A stretch of DNA of 64,000 nt from Pisolithus tinctorius (Eukaryota > Basidiomycota > Agaricomycetes > Boletales > Pisolithaceae). Made by a program: the position numbers and the translations under genes. This document shows, piece by piece, positions 33,071 to 43,951 of the stretch. The stretch is from NCBI GenBank assembly GCA_024663395.1, contig JANFAH010000014.1, positions 930,001 to 994,000 of the forward strand, given 5' to 3'. The notes beneath the pieces are model-generated. The model did not search any database, was not told the origin of the DNA, and was given only the letters and a program-made list of their open reading frames with translations. Each line of letters begins with the position of its first letter. The first letter of the stretch is position 1.

Positions 33071-33733
33071 TCAGAACTAAGGTAAGCAATACGCAAGCAG
33101 TTGAGCTCGATTTTCCATGATCTTGTAAAAGGCACTTACGCGGAGGGGTTGGAAGAACCACTTGTTCTTCCCACCTTGGTACCGTTCCTCGAGGAGTTTC
33201 TTAATCGTCTTACGAGCATCCTCTCGCTGTGACGGCTCCTTGAACGTATCTGGCGAGATCACACCCTTCAGCCCCTCCAACTCCAAAGCATAACGCGTAG
33301 GGAACAAATGCGAGTAGTTCACGATCTGCATTCGAGATTGCGGAAAGCCGGAACGTGAGCCCGCTTCTGGAATATGTGCAGAAGATAAACAGACCTTTAT
33401 GAAAGGCTTAACCCGACTTCTTCGTTGTACTTTCTTCGTGCCCATAGCACGCGTCACTTTCCGGGGGTAGCGCTCAACACCGGCTACGATTGCATGAGCG
33501 TAAGGTCTTTCCTTCGTACCCTCATCGACCTGCTTGATTATCACAACCTTCTTGCCTGCCTGACGGCCCTGCAAGACGATAGCAACCTAGGAAATATGAC
33601 ACTACAATTCAGCATCAGTCCCACCATAGCAATCAACTACCCATATTCACTTTTCCTGGCTTGTAGACTGATGAACGTGGGCGTTATTAAGTTGAATTTT
33701 GCCCATGAAAAAACGCAGCTTACTTTTGGGCAT
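33071..33733 (-). CDS. RPL27: 60S ribosomal protein eL27
   Basis: Spliced from five exons: MPK at 33733, then IYKPGK (about 33678-33660), then the large exon from [19 protein letters not shown], one from [11 protein letters not shown], and a last exon of two codons (TTC TGA, 33076-33071). The joined protein matches eL27 along its whole usual length of about 136 residues, including [15 protein letters not shown], and [11 protein letters not shown] at the C terminus. Frequent introns near the 5' end are typical of ribosomal protein genes. It is a structural component of the cytosolic large subunit. Confidence 0.95.
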
Positions 33734-35128
33734 CTTGACGTCGGCGATGGCGTTGGACTTAACTAGCCTTACTGACGGTCACTGAGCTAGCAGCCACCCG
33801 GCAGAATCCGAGCGTACTGTATAGTTTACGTAAATGTAGTAGGCATACATACCAAATCCAATCTGCTGGTTCCTAACAACCCCCCAAATAAACCTCAAGC
33901 TAAAACACTGCGGCACTGTCTGAGTCGGCACCGGCGCACCTACCTCTGAACGTCGCCTCCAGTCATTTCTCAACATCAAGTCACTCTAATACTCAACGAG
34001 AATTATTTCTTTTGGCTTGTTGGCTTGGAAGGTGCAGACAACTAGGTCACAAGTGGGAAAAATATTATGATTTCCACTTGTGCTACGGTTTATTGGCACC
34101 TGAATATTTGAATATCGTCCCATTGCCACATTCAGTGGAAGCTTCAAGTCCCGATTAATTATAGAAGTTCCACAAGTACCGCCGTCGTATCAGGGCATCC
34201 TCTGACAACGCACAACACTGCTTTTATCTGTGATATCTGGTTGCAAGGTGATGAAAATATTTACCCTGACACGTTGTTAGAATCACCAGGACCCGAACTC
34301 CCACTTCCTCACCGAACGCTTGGCACCTTGTTTTAGAGCGTGGTTTCCATCGGAGACGCCGTTGAGCTTCAGCTTATATAACAGGGGTGGTACTCCTCAT
34401 ATGCCCCGTAACCCCCGCATTTGATTATTGAAAGTTATCAAGGATCAATCCATCATGCATCATGACGCACCGTTGCCAACCTGTAGTCAATCTGATAGTG
34501 CAATCGGCGCGTAAACTGCGAGGCGGTAAAGCGGGGTGTCTCAGTCTCATCACTTGAGAAAGGCCGCCGATATATAGAACCCTTGCTTGGGAATTGAGTT
34601 GACAAGGTCATCTTTGAGAAAATATGCATATCATCGGTGACAACTATAGAGGAACGAAACCGGGGTGTGCGCGTGAGGAGACACGAGGATGCGGATCATC
34701 AATCGTGGACGTACCACGATGAGGGACGAGAAGAGAAGACTTAACGGTCGGCAAAATTCGGTGAGTTGGTTCCCAAGCGTCATCTTATTTCCGCTTTGCG
34801 CGTGGATGATCTGATCCAGTCCTCGGATAACACTGAGCTAGCTGATTCGAGAAAACACGTAATTATGCAAAAACACCCTAACGTGAAAGAAATCCTAAGA
34901 ATGATGATCACAATTGTGTCTACCCACTTTGTGCAATGACAATGAATCTTTTCGCGATTGCTATCTAAAAGTGCCAGGTATTATGCATTACGGACGGTAA
35001 CCAACATGTCAACGCATTGCATGGGCACATCCAACAAAGACAACCTAAAAATGGACCAAGGGTATTGAACAAGGGATACGATGCGCAAAAGTAGAATTAG
35101 GTATGAAGGGTCTATGACCTCTAAGAAG
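33734..35128. other. Intergenic region, no gene seen
   Basis: About 1.4 kb between the eL27 start and the hydrophobin end contains no frame with recognisable homology. An imperfect inverted repeat (CACAAGTGG near 34047 and CCACTTGTG near 34074) lies at 34045-34085. The part next to 33733 must hold the eL27 promoter. Confidence 0.45.
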
Positions 35129-35785
35129 CTAGGTCAACAAGAGTAATGAGCGGAACGTGCGAAGCACGTCGATAGATGGGCGAACTAGGCGTTTATGTTG
35201 ACTACTCGAACTATGAGCAACTACCCACGCAGACTTTGAATGAATTAACTTACCGGGCATGCATCCAACGTTGATGAGGCCATTCCAATCATTTTGCTCG
35301 CAGCAAACAGTTTGGCTGGAACTAAGAAACGCATCAACAATGGGCAAATACGCAGGTAAAGGATGGTATCTACCATTGTGCACCACTGCCGGTGCCCACC
35401 GCTGTAATTGGAGAACAACTGGCACCAACCTGCGTGCCAATGGGCACTGAAAGGCCAAGCACACTGATAAGGTCGTCGATGCCTTGATGAGAACCACAGG
35501 CAGCGACGGTGTTGCAGCACTGAATGGGCCCAGTGTTGCATTGGTTACCACCAGTTGAGGAAGGCTGGCCTCTCTTCGCCGCTACATGAAAAGAAAAAGA
35601 CATGTACAGTGAACTAGAACGATGGGAAAACAAACAACTGATGACTTACTGTCAGCGGGAGTACCAGAATGGCCGCGGCGGAGGGGGGCCTTGGGAGGGA
35701 GACCACGAGCCATACGCTCAGCATTGGTCTCAGCAGAGACGATGGCGGCAGCAGCAGCCAGGACAACGACGGCGGCGAACTTCAT
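35129..35785 (-). CDS. Class I hydrophobin
   Basis: ATG 35785 opens a secretion signal (MKFAAVVVLAAAAAIVSA) followed by a short Arg-containing spacer. The mature part has C-x6-CC, then a long loop, C, C-x5-CC (if the acceptor CTTAG is used so that CSSQTVCC results) and NDWNGLINVGC, the class I pattern. There is one extra Cys (NTVAAC) five residues after the first CC pair. Hydrophobins self-assemble at air-water surfaces and coat aerial hyphae and fruit bodies. The end is uncertain: after the last Cys there is either a short exon ending soon after, or a longer tail to 35129. A TATA box lies 128 bases upstream. Confidence 0.88.
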
Positions 35786-35912
35786 TATGGCCTAATGTTA
35801 ACTGGAGTGACAACTGGCAAGGGAACGGTGGGTGTGAACTTGCAGTTCAACAAAAAGGACCTAAAGAGAGATGGGAAAATAAGAAGATTAGCAGCGTGTT
35901 TTTAACAACCGT

Positions 35913-35918
35913 CTTATA
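35913..35918 (-). promoter_or_regulatory. TATA box of the hydrophobin gene
   Basis: TATAAG on the minus strand, within AAATATAAGAC, 128 bases before the start codon. A consensus TATA fits a strongly regulated, highly expressed hydrophobin gene; no such box is evident for the neighbouring housekeeping genes. Confidence 0.55.
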
Positions 35919-37407
35919 TTTATTGCCAACGTTCGGCAAATGCTTGATTACGGCGTCAATGCTGTCATCGTTGTGTGGGCGAGGTTTGACAGCATCCGAC
36001 GCTCTGCGCCTAGAACACACTAAGCTTCCTCGCGGGCGCGATCTTGAACCCCGACAGCCCCTGGATTATTTTCTCCATGGCCTATCGCTGAAAGGTCACC
36101 AGGAAGACAGCTCGGGGCATATACAAGCACGGAAGGGAGACATTGATGAGCAACGGAGCATGTGGGTGTTACTTCCATATGTGGGAAGTCCGCCATCGCC
36201 GGCCGGCTCGAGGTTGATGGGCTTGCTACGTGTTCAGTCGAGACCCGCACCGAACGTCAAGTGATGTCAACCGGCTTCCCTGGCCAATCGAAGTGAGGAA
36301 TCTTTGACCGGCACCTCGGCAGCAGCTGTTGTTTCCCGTCTCGAGGACTGTTTCTGCGCAAATTTAATCCCAAAAAAGTATATGCTCGTGGTGGTGGTCC
36401 GTGGCTCCTTGCAACCCTTCCCTTCCCCATCTTGCCTGTTCAAGCGCTCAGCGTTTCAACCATATATAGTATGACTTGCCTGAAGTGTGAGGTCATATCC
36501 GTTCATTAATAGTACGTAAGTGGGTTCCATTGGAAAACAGCAAAAAAAAATTCAGCCCAGTGGGCTTTGCTCGGCCAACCAGACTTTCGGTTCTGCCGAG
36601 TGGGTCGGCACCAGCACGAACTTGAACTTTGCGAGAACTGAGGTACTCGCCTTAGTAAGCTATATCTATCTTTGATCTATCTGCCTTCCAGAAGAACTCG
36701 GAAAGACTCACTGTCTTTCCGAGTACCGAACGTGACACGGCAGCACCCCTACGTCAGGAACATGAACGCCACCGACATACTGTGTTTCACTTGTATGGCA
36801 GGTACGAGTTCGGCTTCAACTGACCGCATGGCAGGAAAGCAGATTGTCACAACCTTAAATCGTTTTAAGACCTTTTACAGTGTCAAAGACCTTTGGCGCT
36901 TTCGCTGAGATGGTTCGGCTAATTGAAATAGTCCAAAATGTGCGCGGCGGCGAAGTCGTTCATTTGACTACGCAGAACCCACGTCACAAGGATTTCTCAG
37001 GCGTAGTTGAGGTCACCATGCAGCGTAGTTGCCCCTCGGGGGCACAGCCATAAACAGCATTAACAGCAAAATGGTGAAGTAGGGGCACGATTCTCTGGAG
37101 GCCGTGGAGGTATCCCCAAAATAAATACCCAAGCGGAAGCACCACGGCGATCGAATGCCTGTAGGAATGCACATATCTCTGTAGCCAAGGCCTGTGGCAT
37201 CGGGGGGTCAGCTCACTTACGTTGATCAGTGGAGATAGTTATTTCTTACGCCGTAGATACACGTTCGAACGGAAACCTTTACCAAGGGAAGAGGAAGGTG
37301 TCCTATTGCATTACTCGTACCTTCTAGTAGCGGACCATTGTCACATCAATTGGGGAACGTACGGCACAGATCCCAGGCTATCTACGCCAAGGTTAGCAGA
37401 TAGCGGC
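35919..37407. other. Intergenic region, no gene seen
   Basis: About 1.5 kb upstream of the hydrophobin gene and downstream of RPB9. Open frames here are short or overlap without conserved motifs. An imperfect palindrome-rich stretch (GCCCAGTGGGC, TCGGCC, GCCGAGTGGGTCGGC) lies at about 36555-36615. It may include distal hydrophobin regulatory DNA. Confidence 0.4.
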
Positions 37408-38085
37408 CTACGTATCTGGTCTGCCTTCAAGCGGTAGCGTGGGATCTGTGAAACTGTGATTGCACTTCGTGCACACGAAGAAGAGGATCATCCGCGTCTC
37501 CTTCCGTTTAGACTGGTCTTGATAGAAGACCGCGCTGGTTTGCGAAATCAGTAAACGGTTTGAGATTACCCAGGTTCACGCACTCCTCATGACCACAGCG
37601 CGGACATGTAATGTTCTCATGGGCCTGTAATCGGGTGATTTGTAAACGCAAGGGTCAAACAAGGGTAGTAACGTACTAGGGTCGAATCGGAACCCAAGTC
37701 GGTTGTAACGCCAACTTGCTCCCTTTTGTGATAGGCGAATAGCTTAATAAGCCATCATACGAGAAGGTGCAATGGATCGCGGATGCGTCTCACACCGCGC
37801 GAGTGAACCCAACGAATGAAACTTACTTGGTGACAGTGAGCAAATCGTTGCGGTAAACACATTTATTGTCCCCAATCTCGTCATAGGTGCATATCCTGCA
37901 GGCGTATACCATTATACGACGTTGTGGATCGGCTTTGGGGTAAAGGAGATTGTTGCACTCCGAGCAAAAGTGAAGAGAGGCCTATTGTCGTAAACCGTTG
38001 ACAGAACGAAGTAAATGTAGTCCGGAACGTTGCGCGATGGTAACGCAGAACCCAATTGTTGTCAGTGAGCACCTCGGCGGACCAT
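37408..38085 (-). CDS. RPB9: RNA polymerase II subunit Rpb9
   Basis: No long open frame marks this gene; it is found by its two zinc ribbons. The exon from 37981 downwards encodes ASLHFCSECNNLLYPKADP, RRIMVYACRICTYDEIGDN and NDLLTVTK (first C4 ribbon). After a long intron (GTAAGT to AAAAG) comes EQVGVTTDLGSDSTL. Then AHENITCPRCGHED, and after a GTGCGT intron AVFYQDQSKRKETRMILFFVCTKCNH (second, TFIIS-like ribbon), ending at TAG 37408-37410. The start codon is probably a one-codon exon, ATG at 38085 or 38105, since the family begins M-A-S-L/x-x-F-C. Rpb9 affects start-site choice and transcription fidelity. Divergent from the SMP3 gene. Confidence 0.85.
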
Positions 38086-38246
38086 TGAACAGCTGCACAG
38101 ACCATAGCGACTTGTTGGAGGCCAAATGTGTTTGGAACTCCGCCAGGTCCGGTGAGTGTACGAAATGGCTCAAAACAACTGCTAACGCATTGATCAGGCT
38201 ACTACATAACAGTGTCGGACGACCTCGACAGCGAGGTTAAAATCGT

Positions 38247-40186
38247 ATGGTGGACTTCCGTCACTCATTCAGTCGGATATATGCTGCTCTCTGGGTGGCT
38301 CGCATACTATTCGCGCTTTATGGCACTGGGTACATTCATCCCGACGAACACATGCAAAATGCGGAAATCACAGCTGGTGCGTATGAAGTCCGGTGGGATC
38401 CAGGCCGTGGGGACCTGACGTGGGATCTAGCGGATATCCTTGGATACTACACTTTCAGATCATGGGAGTGGGACCCTACTTTCCCTCTGCGGGCCGTCAT
38501 CCCAGTATATATGACCACCGGACTACCGTTTTTCGTTGCTCAAAAAATTTACTGTGAGAGCTTCCTTCAGGCCTGTGGAGCATAGGAACTTGAATGAAGG
38601 TAAACAGTGGCACTGTCCGACCAAACCCTGAGCCCGGCGACCCTTTTCCGGCTCGAGAGGCTGTCCTTCCTTTGCTTGTCTTCGCTCCTCGGTAAGGTGT
38701 GCGTGTTCTGTAGTCGTTTGGGTCTGAATTTCGCGCAGACATGAGTGTGGCCCTACTCGTTCCGCCACCCATGCGTTCCTTCGCACTTCTACTCCTCTCG
38801 TCATCGTATGTCACGCATGCCTTCTACATCCGGCCTTTCTCCAACTCGCTCGAGTCAGTGATCGCAGCCCTTTGCTTGGTATTCTTGAACAATATAGTGG
38901 GAATAGTTTCATCGGATTCGCACGAGCATAGCGCGAAGAGCGGAAATGCGGCTCTGCATTGGAATCTGCATGCCCTTTGCACCTTGGGCGCGTTCGGAAC
39001 TTCCATGAGACCGACCTTCTTCACCTTCGCACTTCCAATAAGCTTTCAGGCGCTTCGATATTCGTACAAAGCTGCAGGGTCTATAAGTCGGACGGGAAGA
39101 CTCTTGGCTCTGCCGTTGTGTTCTGGGATTCTCACGGTGCTTTGTTTCGCCGTTACGGACGCGCTCTATTACTGGGGAACTCCTTTTCACCCAGTATTTC
39201 CATGTCTCAATTTTCTCAGGTATAATTCCTCTGCGGATAATTTGGCCGAACATGGGCTGCACCCGCGCTGGTTGCATCTATTTGTAAACTTGCCGATGTT
39301 GCTAAGTCCGTGGGTCTGGTTTCTCACAACTTGCAACATATACCATTCTTTCAAGGGCTCAATACACGGTGCTGTGGGTAGGGCACGTGCGCTTGATGTT
39401 ACACGAGAAAGTAAGAGTGGAGCAATGTAAGGTGCTTGTACATTTCTGATCCTTTTTTATATAGCGATATCTCAAATAATTGTTCTTTCTCTTGCGATGT
39501 TGTGTGCTGTCCCCCATCAAGAGCCCAGATTTTTATGCCCCATAGTTCTCCCAGCGATAGTGCTCGTTGCCACTTCGTCTCGGTGGCCTAGAAAAGCATT
39601 TTGGGTAAGCCCCTCTGTCCCGAGTGGAGGTAACGATAATTCATAGAATGTTATCGCAAGGTCACATGGATTATGTTTAATGTCGTGTTTGCGGTGGTGT
39701 TCGGCATCATGCACCAGGGCGGGGTTGTCCCTTCGCTACTTTATCTCAATACTCGAATGACGGATAATTTTGCAACGACTACCCATATCGTATATTGGAA
39801 GACATACATGCCGCCTCGCCGTTTCCTCGGGATTCCCCAGCAAGGTATTCTCCCGTTTTATCGCTTTTGAGTTTCAACTTGCTCACACACGCGGATCAGA
39901 CGTCCCTTCTGGAAAAGTGGCAATCACAGATCTCGCAGGTGCCGCTGAAAGTGCCTTGATAGATACCCTTGTGTCCACAAGTTCCGATGTGGTGTACGTG
40001 GTGACCCCCATCGCCGTATACAAAACTCTGCCTGGACAAGTTGCCCCGTGTTTCACTTTGCAGAAGCGCATCTTCCCGCACCTTGACTTGGATCACATCC
40101 GGGAGACTTCCGAAATTGGGTGGTATGACGGACTTACACTGGGCGTATACACTGTCGAGCAGAGTTGTATTGGATCTGCTTCATGA
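38247..40186 (+). CDS. SMP3: GPI mannosyltransferase 4 (Smp3/PIG-Z type)
   Basis: The N-terminal exon encodes WVARILFALYGTGYIHPDEHMQ, the GT22-family DE motif in the first lumenal loop. Later exons give RPFSNSLES, MRPTFFTFALP, YNSSADNLAEHGLHPRWLHLFVNLP, PHQEPRFL (the HQE-x-RFL hallmark) and FGIMHQGGVVPS, and a C-terminal lumenal domain ending at TGA 40184. Introns include about 38551-38609, 38694-38740 and 39605-39661; the acceptor CGCAAG at about 39661 is needed to keep frame. The enzyme adds the fourth mannose to GPI precursors in the ER, which is essential in yeast. Multiple membrane spans are evident. Confidence 0.9.
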
Positions 40187-40795
40187 TATGCACATGGTAG
40201 CTTTGTTGCGTTCTGAGCTAGGCCTATGTGTTGCTATATACGCTACCAAATAGCTCTGGCATGACCACCTGGATGGCTCCAGCAGATGAGGGTACAGTAA
40301 GGCGATTGACAAAATCATGGAAGACTTTCCCCTTTGCAAGCGCAAGTGTTACATGCTATCGTTCGCTTTCACTCTCCCCTCAACTCGTGACACGATGTAA
40401 GTCAAGGTACGTACTCAAAACTCAAATTCAGAACATAAAACATATTTGCCAATCACGATGGGCTTTTTGAATTTGTTGGACGGCTGTCAACGTCTTGCTC
40501 CATCATGTCATCAGCGCCAAGTCGAAAAGGCTAAATTTACATGCTCCACTATGCACCCGAACGGCACTAAAGATGTGATGTGCGGCGCCCCGCGCTCACA
40601 GTAACTCTGCAGCGTTCTATTGTAAATACGGGTGCCCACTCAGGTTAGTACGGATGCCAACACCAAGTTGAGTTTACCAATCGGATATCGTCGGTTCATC
40701 TTCAGTAGAGCTACAAGGTTGTTCTTGGCAGCAGCTTGACAAGAAACACGGTCCATATTGAGGAGCATATCGCTTACCGCGAAGATGGGCTAGTG
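40187..40795. other. Intergenic region, no gene seen
   Basis: 609 bases downstream of SMP3, ending at a MITE. No coding signal beyond short frames. Confidence 0.45.
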
Positions 40796-41415
40796 TATAT
40801 ATATGACGCTGCATCTGTAACATTAAACAAACAAAAATAAAACAGCTGATTGCGCAACTTTTTATACTACCCCTGCATGATTTTTAACACAGCCACCTTG
40901 CACCACTTTGCACTAGCTAGGAGGGCAGATAAAATAGATAAATGTAGGCAGGACGTGAACACAGTTCGTCGGCACCCTCCCCAGTCATCCCGCCCAATCC
41001 ACGAGGCCGTGATGCCCCACAGGGCCCGCTCGAACGCTCGACTCCCTCCCCCGCCCCTCCCGCCTGGTGGCGGGATTGCTCCTTCGGGAAATTCCCACGG
41101 CATCGCCACCTGGAAATTCGTGTGACCGCACTCCGCGCCACAAGTCATCACTGGCCTAGCGAATTTGGGCCCGTTTCTTGGCAAAATACCAATTATCACA
41201 TGAGTTATGTACAGTAGCATCGAAACGAGTCCCGAGGAACGGGCGAGGAGTGCGTGTAGCCCTGACTCGCTCGCTCCCCCGTGCACGTGCCCTGCTTAGT
41301 CAGTAGCTGTGGGCACTGCCACCTGCAAATTTTCTGCGCATTACTGCAAAAGTCGCGCAATCAACTGTTTTATTTTTGTTTGTTTAATGTTACAGATGCA
41401 GCGTCATATATATAT
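40796..41415. mobile_element. MITE with about 62-base terminal inverted repeats
   Basis: Left 40805-40866 and right 41344-41405 are inverted copies (GACGCTGCATCTG, AACATTAAACAAACAAAAAT, AACAG-TTGATTGCGC) with only a few mismatches. They are embedded in TATATATA runs on both outer sides, so the exact ends and target duplication cannot be fixed. The internal 470 bases are GC-rich and encode nothing recognisable. The structure is that of a non-autonomous DNA transposon of about 600 bases. Confidence 0.8.
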
Positions 41416-42050
41416 GGTGTCGGTCAGCATTTGGGAATGTCGGATGCAATAGTATGATAATCCACGCTGCTAGCTATTACTCCCTTGGTGAAGCTTTGAA
41501 CTCTTTCCGACGCCGCGAGGTGGCATATACACCCTTGGGATTGCCCTGGAGGGGTGAATATTTCCTCGTGTAACCGATGGGCTAACCTCGAACCCTGATG
41601 ATCTCCGTTTGGGACCGATGCGCTCTCTCTGGCCCTCCGCGCATGGATGCCCTCGGTGAAGAAGGAACCTTTAATACTCCGAGCTATTCTGCCGCTGCGT
41701 CACGCGATTGCATGCAGAACTCGTGCCTGCCCACTTCCCTGGATCACCGCGGGTTTCGAAACATGACAAAACTGCCCCATGGTAGCGCACTGCCTTGCCT
41801 GCTCTTCCGCAAATCAATTAATCATACTTGAGGTAGTGCCTTGAGAAGGTAGACAGTCGCCGTTAGGGTGGCAAAGACGTGCTGGCATATATTTTCAGCA
41901 TGTACCTCAATATCTGCCAAATGATATATAGCGCCTTCTTTGAAAGGGAAATTCCTTCTGATTCAACACAATAAATTCCGACCCAAAAGAGGGGAACAGC
42001 ACTCTTGCCAAGGCAGCTACCAGACAGCATCATGTCAAAATGTTCGAACA
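41416..42050. other. Repeat-rich intergenic region, no gene seen
   Basis: No conserved frame is supported; a 77-codon plus-strand frame at 41598-41831 has no family features. The stretch lies between the MITE and an orphan gene on the minus strand. Confidence 0.4.
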
Positions 42051-43362
42051 TCAGACGAATAGGTCCCAATACTGAGTGCGCGCGTCGATACTCTTGACGA
42101 ATCCTTGAATAAAACAAATTCCGCAGGCGTCGTATTCGCCTTCAACTTTCTTCGCTACGAGCTTCGTCTCGACACGTTCCGTGTGCTTTGACGCTCTGTA
42201 CGAGTCAGCGTTCCCTCCGCATACCAAATGTTCTGCCTCTAGACTGCACGCGAGCAACTCGACCGGTCTATCCTCCGCCTTTGACACAAACAACTCGTTC
42301 CTTAACTGCCGTACTTGCAAGTCGACCGCGGGATTCTCGATAGCGCTTTCTTCGACCCCTTGATACCTTGGGTAGAACTCCTCAGCGTTGCCAGGACAGC
42401 GACCATCACTCATTGTCTCCTCAAACGAACTCCATGGCTGCGCGTGACCCGTTTGCGCTGATGGCGCCTCGATACGGCGTTTCTCGTCCGTACGATATCT
42501 CGATCCTGTCACCTTAGTTCCTTCGTGCTCTTGCAGTACCGTAGTCTTCTGTGGTTCCATAGTCAGTAACTTATCATGCCCGAAGAAAATTCCGCCATCT
42601 CGAAACACGGCATCTCTGTTGGTTCCTCGATATTGCCCGGACCAACAACCGATATTTCTTCTTGACATGGCACCGTTGAATGCTCGTCGGAATTTTCTAG
42701 TCGCGCGTACTCGCTTCTTTCGTTTGTCCGGGATGGCCATTATTTTGCTTAGTACGAACGCCTCGTTAGCCACCACGAAAGTACCTGTAGAATCTAAACA
42801 GTCAGTGCGTGAACGGTCGAAATAATGAATCGTATTGTCACGTATGCCGCTGGTCTTCGATATTTCCGCCTTCGGTGCCGGTCTCAGTATCCTGACCTCG
42901 CAGTCTTCACTACTGTGTACCACGCGTGCCGGAATTATCTCTATACCTAGGAACAGATCGTCAGTAACATCAGGTAGTCGACTTCATACCTTATCACGCC
43001 CAGCACTCTCCATACACGCCTGTACGTTGTTGACCTTGTGCTCTTGGTGCGTCGTACTTGTCTTCGTAGCTAGAGACGGATCGTCAGTAATGTGAGACGG
43101 CGAGCTATGTACTGTGTCCTGTCTTGCTGCTAGCCCATCTCTCGCGCTGTCCACGCATGCCCATGCATCGGCTTCGACCTTGAGTTCTCGATGTACTGTA
43201 CTTAGTTCCATGTGCCGTTCCCGCTGTGGCAAGCTACTACTCTTGACTTCCGAGGTTCTGGCTTCGAGCCTTGCGCCTTCTCGCCCCGTGCCTAGAAGTA
43301 GACTATCAGTAACACTAGCACCACCTCACAACGCGACTTGCAAATATTTGGCTATTTGACAT
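42051..43362 (-). CDS. Orphan multi-exon gene with internal exon-intron duplication
   Basis: A minus-strand reading from ATG 43362 can be spliced through three very short introns (43292-43329, 43070-43112 and 42947-42989) into the long frame 42923-42051. The product is hydrophilic and charged, without signal peptide or membrane span. Two consecutive exons encode related segments (STVHRELKV...ACVDSARD and STTHQEHKV...ACMESAGRD), and the two introns that follow them are both 43 bases and share TTACTGACGATC before CTAG. I do not recognise the family. The repeat-rich setting suggests a lineage-specific or young gene. Confidence 0.4.
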
Positions 43363-43951
43363 CTATGTCACTGCGTCCGTCCAGGGCGAGGTGAGTGCCC
43401 ATCACATGGCAGGGCAACGGAGGCGCCATAGCTGGTTGGATCCAGCGTGGTTACCACATGGTAGCGAGGAGATCCAGAAGGTTCTCGAAAGAGAACCACC
43501 CTCACTCGAGGGCTGGTCGCTGACCTGGGAGTGCGCATCACGTCGCAGGCCTTAAAGGCTGGGGCGGGAAGCTTCCCTCCCCCCCTTCTCGTCTTATTCC
43601 CAACCCATGTATACCAGACCTGGGATGGGTCACCCTTAGCACCACGAGCATCATGCCTCGTCGGTCGCCCCACTGGGGTAAGGGCAACTCCCATCGTTGG
43701 TAGTCCTACTGGTAGCTACCTAAATGGCTCGGGATAGGAGGTGGTTGGGGTAGCGGTAGCCCCTGACGAGAGCTTTCGCAGGCTCGAAACCACCGCCCTC
43801 CCTCCCCTTTACCTACCCCTATGCCTCTATGCTTACTGTACACGGCCCTGACCCTCAGGGAGGGGCGAAGTAGTAAATAGATGAACAGCCCCGATACCTC
43901 CCTAGCACATAGATCTAAAACTACCCCCCAAAGGGCGGTGGTTGGCTAATA
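43363..43951. other. GC-rich unassigned segment, possible repeat element end
   Basis: About 590 bases of high GC content with C-runs and G-runs, very different from the flanks. It contains imperfect internal complementarity (CCACCGCCC near 43790 with GGGCGGTGG at 43934) and no coding pattern. It resembles the untranslated part of a non-LTR element or another structured repeat, but nothing proves this. Confidence 0.35.

Noticed and set aside
35602..36264. 220-codon plus-strand frame opposite the hydrophobin start
   Set aside because: It is antisense to the hydrophobin signal peptide exon and promoter, and has no conserved motif.
39600..39665. Frameshift in SMP3 near the HQE exon
   Set aside because: Using the acceptor at CGCAAG instead of the earlier ATAG restores the family reading frame, so the gene looks intact.
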